45,821 nt of DNA from Zeimonas sp035303885 (GTDB taxonomy: Bacteria; Pseudomonadota; Gammaproteobacteria; Burkholderiales; Burkholderiaceae_E), in the NCBI GenBank assembly GCA_035303885.1, contig DATGRE010000191.1, forward strand, positions 1 through 45,821, read 5' to 3'. The notes under the pieces are model-generated. The model had not been told where the DNA came from. It saw only the letters and a list, made by a program, of their open reading frames with translations, and made no database searches. Position 1 is the stretch's first letter; each line of letters opens with the position of its first letter. The position numbers and the translations under genes were made by a program. Below are positions 1-6,855 of the stretch, one piece after another.

Positions 1-935
1 CGATCAACGCTGCCGACGTCGGCGTCACCGCCTCGCTCGTCGCCGACGGCAGCGGCCAGCGCCTGATGCTGCGCAGCACCGACGTCGGCGCCGCGCAGAC
101 TTTCTCCGTCACCGCGACGAACGCCGGGGACGACCCGACGAGCACGCTGTCCGCGCTGTCGTACGACCCCGGCGAGGCCGGCGGAACGATGCAGCGCACC
201 CAGGCCGCCGCCGACGCCGTGGTGAAGATCGACGGCCTCGAGATCGTCGCCACCGGCAACCGTCTCGAAGGCGTGATCGAGAACGTCACGCTCGAACTGA
301 AGCGCCCGACCACCGCGCCGGTCGACGTCGGTGTCGCCAGCGACGCCAAGGCCCTGCGCGGCTCGATCGACGCGTTCGTGAAGGCCTACAACGATCTGAA
401 CAAGCTGATCGCCGACCAGACGCGCTACGACCCGGAGACCAAGTCGGCCGGACCGCTCCAGGGCAACCAGAGCGCCGTACGCGTACAGCAGCAGATGCGC
501 GAATTGCTGCGCACGACGATCGGCGACGGCTCGTTCCACAGCCTGAACGCGATCGGCCTCGAGCTGCAGCGCGACGGCTCGCTGTCGGTCAACGAATCGA
601 AGATGACGAAGGCGCTCGCCGCGCCGGACAAGCTGCAGGCCTTCTTCGCCGCGGTGAGCGAGACGCCCGAACAGGAAGGCTTCGCGCACCGACTGGCCGA
701 GCGCATCGGCAACTTCCTCGACTCCGACGGCACGCTCCCCGCCGTCACCGACTCGCTGAAGGCTCGCCAGCGTCAAACCGAACGGCAGCAGGAGCGCCTC
801 GAAGCGCGCCTGGACGAGATCCAGAAACGGCTGATGCGCCAGTACACGGCGCTCGATGCGAACCTGTCGCGCATCACCGGCTCGTTCGCCGGCATCGAGG
901 GGCTGCTGCGCAACATGAACAACCCGCAGAAGTGA
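1..935 (+). CDS. fliD: Flagellar filament cap protein FliD (HAP2), C-terminal part
   Basis: This is the C-terminal 310 or so residues of the flagellar cap protein, which sits at the filament tip and folds exported flagellin. The reading frame is open from base 3 at the window edge, so the 5' end is missing. The sequence has the typical FliD C-terminal domain: a stretch around the phrase AFVKAYNDLNKLI, followed by an alpha-helical coiled-coil end rich in Arg, Gln and Glu (RQRQTERQQERLEARLDEIQ), which in FliD mediates capping. It stops at a TGA at 933-935, 124 bases before fliS. FliS and FliT are the export chaperones that normally follow fliD, so the context agrees. Confidence 0.93.
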   Translation, partial: INAADVGVTASLVADGSGQRLMLRSTDVGAAQTFSVTATNAGDDPTSTLSALSYDPGEAGGTMQRTQAAADAVVKIDGLEIVATGNRLEGVIENVTLELKRPTTAPVDVGVASDAKALRGSIDAFVKAYNDLNKLIADQTRYDPETKSAGPLQGNQSAVRVQQQMRELLRTTIGDGSFHSLNAIGLELQRDGSLSVNESKMTKALAAPDKLQAFFAAVSETPEQEGFAHRLAERIGNFLDSDGTLPAVTDSLKARQRQTERQQERLEARLDEIQKRLMRQYTALDANLSRITGSFAGIEGLLRNMNNPQK

Positions 936-999
936 GGGCCTGCGAAGCGGGCGAGTCCGCAGCATGAGCACCCATCGCCGTTTCCGGCCCCTCGACGCA

Positions 1000-1026
1000 T
1001 CAAGACGGGCGACGAACGGCCGATAA
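1000..1026 (+). promoter_or_regulatory. Sigma-28 (FliA) promoter for fliS-fliT-ycgR
   Basis: The -35 element TCAAGACG (1000-1007) and the -10 element GCCGATAA (1019-1026) are separated by exactly 11 bases. The enterobacterial FliA consensus is TAAAGTTT, 11 bases, GCCGATAA, so the -10 is perfect and the spacing exact. It lies 33 bases upstream of the fliS start codon. A second copy of the block GCCGATAACCGG occurs upstream of cheR, which supports the assignment. Confidence 0.85.
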
Positions 1027-1059
1027 CCGGTACATCGGTCATCGCAAGGACGCCGCTCC

Positions 1060-1533
1060 ATGTTCGCCTCGCCCCGCAGCCCCGCTTCCGCCGTCGCTTC
1101 CTCGGCCTTCACCTCCTCCTACCGCAACCTCGAGCTGGAGACCTCCGTGGCGCAGGCCGATCCGCACCGGCTCATCGAGATGCTCTTCGACGGCGCGGCC
1201 GCCGCGATCGCGCAGGCGCGCACCGCACTGCACGAGGGCCGTACGGCGGCCAAGGGCGAAGCGACCGGGCGCGCGATCCGCATTCTCGACGAGGGCCTCA
1301 AGACCTCGCTCGATCCTCGCGGCGGTGAGCTGGCGGCGAACCTGAAAGCACTCTACGAATACATGACGCACCGGCTGCTCGCCGCCAATCTGTCGAACGA
1401 CGACGCCAAATACGCCGAGGTGAGCGGCATGCTCGACCAGTTGCGCGACGCGTGGAAGCGCATCGCGGGCGAGGTGCGCGGCAAGACGCGGGCATCGGCC
1501 CCGGTGCGCTCCGGCGAGCTGGCGCCGGCATGA
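1060..1533 (+). CDS. fliS: Flagellin export chaperone FliS
   Basis: FliS is a small cytosolic helical-bundle chaperone that binds the C-terminus of flagellin and stops it polymerising before export. The 157-residue product is a little longer than usual because of an Ala/Ser-rich N-terminal tail. From about residue 19 it follows the family closely: the YRNLELETSVAQADPHRLIEMLFDGA segment gives the first helix and the conserved PHRLI.MLFDG motif, followed by a second half with GGELAANLKALYEYMTHRL and a C-terminal LRDAW helix. It is preceded by a sigma-28 promoter and an AAGGA ribosome binding site, and overlaps or abuts fliT. Confidence 0.95.
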   Translation: MFASPRSPASAVASSAFTSSYRNLELETSVAQADPHRLIEMLFDGAAAAIAQARTALHEGRTAAKGEATGRAIRILDEGLKTSLDPRGGELAANLKALYEYMTHRLLAANLSNDDAKYAEVSGMLDQLRDAWKRIAGEVRGKTRASAPVRSGELAPA

Positions 1534-1637
1534 CCCGTGCGGATCGGCGCCCGCTCCACCGCGCAGGCACGCTTCGCGCGCGGCGCCGGATGCGCAGAGG
1601 CGTTGCCCGGCTTCCCGTCCATTCCGCGGGCGTCCGC

Positions 1638-1946
1638 ATGCCGCTGATCGACCGCTACCGGGAGATCGAGGGCGTCGCCTGCGAGATGCTCGAGGCGGGC
1701 CGCGCCGGCGACTGGTCGCGCGTGGGCGACCTCGGCAATGCGATCCGTTCGCTCGCCGATGGCGTCGCGCGCGCGGGCGGCCCGGAAACGCTCGATCCCG
1801 AGCAGCGGCGCGAGCGGCTGCGCATCCTGAAGCGCCTCGTCGTCGTCGACGGCGAGCTTCGCCGGCTGTCCGATCCCGCGAACGCCCGGCTCGATTCGAT
1901 GTTCGGTCCGGCGCCGGGCGGCGGCGGTGCCCCCCGCTCGGCTTGA
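1638..1946 (+). CDS. fliT: FliT-like flagellar chaperone
   Basis: The 102-residue product fits the size and position of FliT, the export chaperone for FliD that in enterobacteria also binds FlhDC. It is mostly helical, with the opening MPLIDRYREIEGVACEML and a conserved-looking RLRILKRLVVVDGELRRL helix. I chose the ATG at 1638 because the family similarity starts there. An upstream in-frame ATG at 1530 overlaps the fliS stop codon (ATGA) and would add 36 residues, but that stretch is Arg-rich and looks like out-of-frame translation. The similarity is weaker than for FliS, as is normal for FliT, so the name rests partly on gene order. Confidence 0.7.
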   Translation: MPLIDRYREIEGVACEMLEAGRAGDWSRVGDLGNAIRSLADGVARAGGPETLDPEQRRERLRILKRLVVVDGELRRLSDPANARLDSMFGPAPGGGGAPRSA

Positions 1947-1992
1947 CACCGCCTTCCCGAGGGGAAATCATCCGGCGCTCGACCCACGCAAC

Positions 1993-2790
1993 ATGTCGAA
2001 CGCCGCTGCCTCCCCGATCGGCCCGGACGCACCCGACGCACTGAGCCCCGAATTCCGTATCGAGGGCGAGTTCGCGGTGCGCGCGGTGCTGCGCGAGCTG
2101 ATGGCGCGACGCTCGCTCGTCACGCTCTATCCGGAAGGACGGGTCGACGACGCGCTCGTCACGCGCATCGTGCACGTGGCGCCCGACGGCGTCGAGCTCG
2201 ACGCTTCGGGGCAGCCGGGCGCCGCCGAAGCGCTGCGGCGCGCGGACTTCGCGATCGGCGTCGCCTATCCGCAGAACGTGAAGACGCAGTTCCGGATCGA
2301 GCGGCTGCATCTGTCCGACGAGCCCGTCCGGCCCGCGAACATCGAAGCACCGGCCCCCGCGGTGGTGACGACGCTGCAGGCGCCGGTGCCCACCGAGCTC
2401 TATCGGCTGCAGCGCCGCGAGTCCTTTCGCGTACGTCCGCCCGAAGAGGACGAAGCGCACTGCGTGCAGCGGGTCGGCATCGGCCGGGAGCTTCGCCATC
2501 CGCTGATCGACCTCAGCGCCGGCGGCCTGTCGATCCGGATGACGCTCGACGAGACGCCGCCCGCCCCGGGCCGCATCTGGCGGCAGAGCCGCATCGAGAC
2601 GGCAGGCGGGCTCGTCATTCCCTGCGAGCTCGTCGTGCGCGGCGTCTACGAGGATCCGTCGCTGGAAGGCGCGCGGCGCGTCGCCTTCGCGTTCCACGCG
2701 ATGCCGAGCGACGTGCTGCGGCGCGTGCAGATGTACGTGATCGACATCGAAAAGCGGCTGCGGCGGCAGGACCGGGGCAGCGGAAGCTGA
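1993..2790 (+). CDS. ycgR: YcgR-type flagellar brake protein (PilZ, c-di-GMP effector)
   Basis: The product has 265 residues in two domains. Residues about 20-130 match the YcgR N-terminal (PilZN) beta domain, and residues about 136-255 form a PilZ domain. Both c-di-GMP contact motifs are visible: the RxxxR motif at 142-146 (RESFR) and the D-x-S-x-x-G motif at 173-178 (DLSAGG). In the established family, YcgR with bound c-di-GMP acts on the flagellar stator or switch to slow rotation. The start at 1993 excludes a Pro-rich 22-residue upstream extension. It follows fliT by 46 bases and ends just before an intrinsic terminator, so it is probably the last gene of the fliS transcript. Confidence 0.88.
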   Translation: MSNAAASPIGPDAPDALSPEFRIEGEFAVRAVLRELMARRSLVTLYPEGRVDDALVTRIVHVAPDGVELDASGQPGAAEALRRADFAIGVAYPQNVKTQFRIERLHLSDEPVRPANIEAPAPAVVTTLQAPVPTELYRLQRRESFRVRPPEEDEAHCVQRVGIGRELRHPLIDLSAGGLSIRMTLDETPPAPGRIWRQSRIETAGGLVIPCELVVRGVYEDPSLEGARRVAFAFHAMPSDVLRRVQMYVIDIEKRLRRQDRGSGS

Positions 2791-2823
2791 AGCGCAGGAG
2801 GACCTGGTCGGTCCCCGGCGAGC

Positions 2824-2845
2824 CGCTCGCAAACCGAGCGTTTTT
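2824..2845 (+). terminator. Intrinsic terminator after ycgR
   Basis: The inverted repeat CGCTCG (2824-2829) and CGAGCG (2835-2840) encloses a 5-base loop and is followed at once by TTTTT (2841-2845). It sits 33 bases past the ycgR stop codon, on the strand expected to end the fliS-fliT-ycgR transcript. Confidence 0.7.
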
Positions 2846-2848
2846 CAT

Positions 2849-2866
2849 CGTGGAATGCATTCCACG
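2849..2866. repeat. Perfect 18-base palindrome in the ycgR/fliE convergent gap
   Basis: CGTGGAATGCATTCCACG reads identically on both strands. It lies between two hairpins in the 164-base gap between the convergent genes ycgR and fliE. Its role is unknown: it has no loop, so it looks more like a protein site or cruciform than a terminator. Confidence 0.6.
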
Positions 2867-2873
2867 GCCGACA

Positions 2874-2892
2874 ACGCTCGCTTTGCGAGCGT
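2874..2892. repeat. Second hairpin of the convergent gap (ACGCTCGC-TTT-GCGAGCGT)
   Basis: Eight-base arms at 2874-2881 and 2885-2892 flank a 3-base loop. The arms contain the same CGCTCG/CGAGCG stem as the terminator at 2824-2840, so this looks like a duplicated stem. It could act as the end signal for the minus-strand fliE transcript, but there is no T-tract on that strand. Confidence 0.5.
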
Positions 2893-2954
2893 CCGGCCGC
2901 CGCGCTTCACGGCGTACGGGCGGCAGGGTGCGCCGGAACCTGGGCTTTCCGCGC

Positions 2955-3308
2955 CTACACCGGCATGTTCATGATGTCCGTATACGCCGCCACCAGCCGG
3001 TTGCGCACCGTCAGCGCCGCCTGGAACGCCACCTGCGACTGCTGCATCGCCATCATCGTGCGCTCGAGGCTCACGCCTTCGTCGCCCATCAGGAAGCGTC
3101 TCTGCAGCGTGACGCTCTCCTCCTGCAGCCGGCTCACGCCCTGCAACGCGTTGTTCAGCGCGCCGGAGAACGAATCCTTGCCCTGCGCGGCGGAAGCGGC
3201 GCCGGGCTGCGCGCCGGCACCGACGGTGCCCGCCGGGCCGAGCGCCCCGCCCGCGCCCTGGGCGGCGGTGCCCGGCCAGCTCTGGAATGCGGGGAAACGT
3301 ACGTCCAT
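2955..3308 (-). CDS. fliE: Flagellar hook-basal body protein FliE
   Basis: FliE is the small exported protein that joins the MS ring to the proximal rod. The 117-residue product has a Gly/Ala-rich N-terminal half and the diagnostic C-terminal half: FSGALNNALQGVSRLQ, then SLERTMMAMQQSQVAFQAALTV, and the ending RNRLVAAYTDIMNMPV. I chose the ATG at 3308 because GAGGAG (minus strand, 3319-3324) lies 10 bases upstream. The longer open frame to 3476 would read through the regulatory region. It stands alone on the minus strand, divergent from fliF as in enterobacteria, and shares a FlhDC box with it. Confidence 0.93.
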   Translation of the reverse strand: MDVRFPAFQSWPGTAAQGAGGALGPAGTVGAGAQPGAASAAQGKDSFSGALNNALQGVSRLQEESVTLQRRFLMGDEGVSLERTMMAMQQSQVAFQAALTVRNRLVAAYTDIMNMPV

Positions 3309-3318
3309 CGTCGTCGAA

Positions 3319-3324
3319 CTCCTC
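3319..3324 (-). promoter_or_regulatory. Ribosome binding site fixing the fliE start
   Basis: GAGGAG on the minus strand, 10 bases before the ATG at 3308. It selects the 117-residue start over a 173-residue reading frame that would run through the FlhDC box. Confidence 0.75.
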
Positions 3325-3372
3325 GGCAGCGATGCGCGCATCTTGACCCCGATCGGGCCGCACCCGAACGCG

Positions 3373-3399
3373 AAATAACGGCATCCCCACCCGCTATTT
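3373..3399. promoter_or_regulatory. FlhDC binding box between divergent fliE and fliF
   Basis: An imperfect inverted repeat AAATAACG (3373-3380), 11 bases, CGCTATTT (3392-3399). The enterobacterial FlhD4C2 box is built from AAATAGCG and CGCTATTT separated by 10-12 bases, so one half is perfect, the other has one mismatch and the spacing fits. The flanking AACGC on the left also resembles the outer part of the consensus. Position suits activation of both fliE (start 3308) and fliF (start 3440). A GATACT -10-like element at 3427-3432 could serve fliF, giving almost no leader. Confidence 0.75.
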
Positions 3400-3439
3400 G
3401 CGGCTTGAGTCCGCAGGCCCTCGCCCGATACTGCGCCGC

Positions 3440-5110
3440 ATGGATGCCGCCGCCGCTCGAACCCTGCCCGCCGCACCCGTGACGCCCTTTGCCGGCTTCG
3501 CCGCGTTGCCGCCGAAGCGCAAGTGGATGGCCGCGGGCGGCGTCGCCGCGCTGATCGCGATCCTCGCCGTCGCCATCCTGTGGACGCGCGAGCCCGAATG
3601 GCGCGTGCTGTTCGCCAACACCAGCGACCGCGACGGCGGCGCGATCATCGCGGCGCTGTCGCAGATGAACGTGCCCTACCGCTTCGCGCCCGGCGGTGCC
3701 GCGATCCTCGTTCCCGAGGAGCGCGTGCACGACGTGCGCCTGAAGCTCGCGTCGCAGGGGCTGCCGCGTGGCGGCACCGTCGGCTTCGAGCTGCTCGAGA
3801 ACCAGAAATTCGGCGTCACGCAGTTCCAGGAGCGGCTCAATTTCCAGCGCGGCCTCGAAGGCGAGCTCGCGCGCTCGATCCAGTCGATCGCCGCGGTGCA
3901 GGCGGCGCGCGTGCATCTGGCGCTGCCCACGCAGAATGGCTTCCTGCGCGAGCAGCAGAAGCCCTCCGCGTCGGTGCTGCTGTCGCTGCATCCGGGCCGG
4001 CAGATCGATCGCGCGCAGGTCGCCGGCATCGTGCATCTCGTCGCCTCCTCGGTGCCCAACCTGTCGCCGAAGCAGGTCAGCGTGGTCGACCACACCGGTG
4101 CGCTGCTGTCGTCCGAATCCGACGCCGCGCCGAACGGCCTCGATGCGACGCAGCTGAACTACGTGCGCAACATCGAGGCGACGCTGAACCGGCGCGTGCT
4201 CGACATCGTCGAGCCGATCGTCGGCGCCGGGAACGTGCGCGCGCAGGTCACGGTCGACGTCGACTTCACCCAGAGCGAGTCGACCGCCGAGCAGTACCGC
4301 CCGAACCAGGGCGCGGAGCCGGCGGCGGTGCGCAGCCAGCAGCGCATCGAGGCGCCGGCGGGCGACGCGGCGCTCGCGCAGGGCGTTCCCGGCGCCCTGT
4401 CGAACCAGCCGCCACAGGCGACGACGGCGCCGGTGAACGGTGCCGCGCAGGTCACGCGCGCGGCCGGTGCGGCGACGGGCGCCGACGCCGCAGGCGCCGA
4501 AGGCGGCACCGCGTCGAACATGCGTCGCGAATCGGTGACCAACTACGAAGTCGACAAGACCGTTCGCGTCACGCGCAACGCCACCGGCACGATCCAGCGC
4601 CTGAGCGCGGCCGTCGTCGTCGACCACCGTCGTTCGATCGACGAGAACGGCAAGGTGATCCGCACGCCGCTCAGCGCCGACGAGCTGCGCAACGTGCAAT
4701 CCCTGGTGCGCGAGGCGATCGGCTTCAATGCCGAGCGCGGCGACTCGATCAACGTGGTGAACGCGCCGTTCACCGAGATCGAGGCGCCGCAGGAAGTCGA
4801 GCTGCCGCTGTGGCGCCAGCCCGAGAACCTCGCGCTGGCGCGCGACCTGGGCAAGCAGCTCGGCCTCGTCGCACTCGCCCTGATCGTGATCTTCGCCCTG
4901 ATCCGCCCGGCGCTGAAGGCGGCGGCGCGGCCGCCGCGCGCCTCCACGCTCACCGAGCAGGTCGACGATCCGCTGCAGCTGCCCGAGCCCGAGCCGACGC
5001 CGAAGGCGCTGCCGAACGCGCGCGTGCGCCACGACGAGATCCTGCAGACGGCGCGCGAGAACCCGGCGACCGTGGCCAACATCGTGCGCAGCTGGGTCTC
5101 GGCCGAATGA
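3440..5110 (+). CDS. fliF: Flagellar MS-ring protein FliF
   Basis: FliF forms the membrane-embedded MS ring on which the export gate and switch assemble. The 556-residue length is normal. A first membrane segment spans about residues 30-48. The ring-building motifs (YscJ-like) follow, with FELLENQKFGVTQFQERLNFQRGLEGELARSI and RVHLALP. A low-complexity Ala/Gly-rich loop lies near 310-370, and a second membrane segment (LVALALIVIFALI) is near the C-terminus. The extreme C-terminus (DEILQTARENPATVANIVRSWV) is the FliG-binding tail. I chose the ATG at 3440, because an earlier in-frame ATG at 3398 lies inside the FlhDC box. The first gene of the long fliF-fliK block. Confidence 0.96.
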   Translation: MDAAAARTLPAAPVTPFAGFAALPPKRKWMAAGGVAALIAILAVAILWTREPEWRVLFANTSDRDGGAIIAALSQMNVPYRFAPGGAAILVPEERVHDVRLKLASQGLPRGGTVGFELLENQKFGVTQFQERLNFQRGLEGELARSIQSIAAVQAARVHLALPTQNGFLREQQKPSASVLLSLHPGRQIDRAQVAGIVHLVASSVPNLSPKQVSVVDHTGALLSSESDAAPNGLDATQLNYVRNIEATLNRRVLDIVEPIVGAGNVRAQVTVDVDFTQSESTAEQYRPNQGAEPAAVRSQQRIEAPAGDAALAQGVPGALSNQPPQATTAPVNGAAQVTRAAGAATGADAAGAEGGTASNMRRESVTNYEVDKTVRVTRNATGTIQRLSAAVVVDHRRSIDENGKVIRTPLSADELRNVQSLVREAIGFNAERGDSINVVNAPFTEIEAPQEVELPLWRQPENLALARDLGKQLGLVALALIVIFALIRPALKAAARPPRASTLTEQVDDPLQLPEPEPTPKALPNARVRHDEILQTARENPATVANIVRSWVSAE

Positions 5111-5117
5111 CGGCCAC

Positions 5118-5124
5118 GGAGGAG
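5118..5124 (+). promoter_or_regulatory. Ribosome binding site fixing the fliG start
   Basis: GGAGGAG lies 11 bases before the ATG at 5136 but only 2 bases before an in-frame TTG at 5127, so it favours the ATG start. Confidence 0.65.
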
Positions 5125-5135
5125 TCTTGGGCGCG

Positions 5136-6131
5136 ATGAACGAACAGGGGCTCGTCGACAGCGCGATCCTGCTGCTGGCGCTCGGCGAGGACGCCGCGGC
5201 GGAGGTGTTCCGTCACCTGACGCCGAAGGAGGTGCAGCGGCTCGGCGAGACGATGTCGCGCACGCGCACGACGAGCCGCGAACGGCTGCAGTCGGTGCTC
5301 GAGCGCTTCCAGGCCGATGCGGGCGACCTCAGCACGCTCGTCGACGACAACGACGAATACATCCGGTCGGTGCTGCGCCGGGCGCTCGGCGAGGACAAGG
5401 CCGGGCTGCTGATCGAGCGGATCCTGCAAGGCGGCGACGTCTCGGGAATCGAGAGCCTGAAGTGGATGGATCCGCAGTCGGTCGCCGAGCTGATCCGCAA
5501 CGAGCACCCGCAGATCATCGCGTCGATTCTCGTGCATCTCGAGCGCGACCAGGCCTCGGCGGTCCTGCTGCAATTCACCGATCGGCTGCGCAACGACGTC
5601 ATGCTGCGCATCGCCACGCTCGACGGCATCCAGCCGAACGCGCTGCGCGAGCTCAACGACGTGCTCACCCGCGTGCTCGCCGGCGGCGAGAAGCTCAAGC
5701 GCAAGAAGCTCGGCGGCACGAAGGCCGCGGCCGAGATCCTGAACTTCTTCGGCAGCTCCAACGAGACGGCCACCCTGGACGCGATCCGCGAAGAGGATCC
5801 CGACCTGGCGCAGTCGATCGCCGACCAGATGTTCACCTTCGAGGACCTGAACCGCCTCGACGACCGGTCGATCCAGCTCGTGCTGCGCGAGATCGCCAGC
5901 GACTCGCTGATCGTCGCGCTCAAGGGCGCCGACGCGGAGCTGCGTGAACGGATCTTCCGCAACATGAGCCAACGCGCGGCCGACACGCTGCGCGAAGACC
6001 TCGAATCGAAGGGACCGGTGCGACTGTCCGAGGTCGAGGCCGAGCAGAAGGAGATCCTGAAGACCGTGCGCCGCCTGGCCGAGGAAGGTCAGGTCATGCT
6101 GCACGGCGGGGGCGACGATGCCTACGTTTGA
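5136..6131 (+). CDS. fliG: Flagellar motor switch protein FliG
   Basis: FliG is the switch protein that takes torque from the stator and contacts FliF and FliM. With the ATG at 5136 the product is 331 residues, the same length as the Escherichia coli protein. The armadillo-like middle domain shows the conserved EHPQ motif at 123-126. The C-terminal torque domain is present with its charged helix (TFEDLNRLDDRSIQLVLREI). A TTG nine bases earlier is possible but too close to the GGAGGAG site. It lies 25 bases after fliF and overlaps fliH by 14 bases. Confidence 0.96.
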   Translation: MNEQGLVDSAILLLALGEDAAAEVFRHLTPKEVQRLGETMSRTRTTSRERLQSVLERFQADAGDLSTLVDDNDEYIRSVLRRALGEDKAGLLIERILQGGDVSGIESLKWMDPQSVAELIRNEHPQIIASILVHLERDQASAVLLQFTDRLRNDVMLRIATLDGIQPNALRELNDVLTRVLAGGEKLKRKKLGGTKAAAEILNFFGSSNETATLDAIREEDPDLAQSIADQMFTFEDLNRLDDRSIQLVLREIASDSLIVALKGADAELRERIFRNMSQRAADTLREDLESKGPVRLSEVEAEQKEILKTVRRLAEEGQVMLHGGGDDAYV

Positions 6132-6855
6132 CACGCTGCTCGAGCACCTCGCGGCACGCGCGGCGACGGCGGCGGCTACACCCGCGGGCGTGCGGGGCAC
6201 GAGCCGCATCATCGCCTCCGAGCGGCTGCACCGCTACACGCCCTTCGAGATGGATCCGCTGTCGTCGCCGCCCGAGGACCGCCTCGCGCAGCAGTCGACG
6301 CCGCCGCCGACCCGGGCGCCCGACTACGCCGACGGACACAAGGCCGGGCTCGCCGAAGGCTTTCGGCGCGGATTCGACGCAGGCGTCGCCCACGCGAACG
6401 CCGAGCACGAGGAACGCGAGCGGCAGGCGGGCGCCGCACTCGGCGAGCGCATCGCGGCGCTGGTGGAGGATTGCCGGCAGCGGCTCGATGCGATCGAGCG
6501 CGATGCCGCCGACGCGGTCGTCGATCTGGCGCTCGAGGTCGCGCGCCATGCGTTGCGCGCCACGCTCGCGGTGCGGCCCGAGACGATCGTCCCGATCGTG
6601 CAGGAGGCGCTCGCCGGCGTGTTCGACGAGTCGGTGCGCATGCATCTGCATCTGAATCCCCGCGACGAGGCGCTGGTGCGCGAGGAACTCGGCGCGCGGC
6701 TCGCGCAGTCGAACTGCGAGATCGTCGCCGACGCGTCGATCCGCCCCGGCGGATGCCGGATCGAGACGCCGCGGGCCGAAGTCGATGCGACGCTCGAGAC
6801 GCGATGGCGGCGAACGCTCGCCGCACTGGGCCGCTGCGGGGAAGACGGTCCGTGA
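6118..6855 (+). CDS. fliH: Flagellar export apparatus protein FliH
   Basis: FliH is the stator-like negative regulator of the FliI ATPase in the cytoplasmic export complex. The 245-residue product has a Pro-rich N-terminal region and the glycine repeat typical of FliH near residues 73-90 (GHKAGLAEGFRRGFDAG). A charged helical middle follows, then a V-ATPase-E-like C-terminal domain (DLALEVARHALRATLAV, ... ADASIRPGGCRIET). It overlaps fliG by 14 bases and its TGA shares bases with the GTG start of fliI, so translation is probably coupled. Confidence 0.92.
   Translation: MPTFDTLLEHLAARAATAAATPAGVRGTSRIIASERLHRYTPFEMDPLSSPPEDRLAQQSTPPPTRAPDYADGHKAGLAEGFRRGFDAGVAHANAEHEERERQAGAALGERIAALVEDCRQRLDAIERDAADAVVDLALEVARHALRATLAVRPETIVPIVQEALAGVFDESVRMHLHLNPRDEALVREELGARLAQSNCEIVADASIRPGGCRIETPRAEVDATLETRWRRTLAALGRCGEDGP

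Noticed and set aside
1039..2832. A 597-codon minus-strand frame opposite fliS, fliT and ycgR.
   Set aside because: It is antisense to three recognisable genes, and its sequence is Arg/Ala/Gly-rich with no domain signs.
3405..3431. A sigma-28 promoter for fliF (TTGAGTCC, 11 bases, CCCGATAC).
   Set aside because: The spacing fits, but the -35 is poor and the -10 has two mismatches. It ends only 8 bases before the ATG, and the FlhDC box better explains control of fliF.
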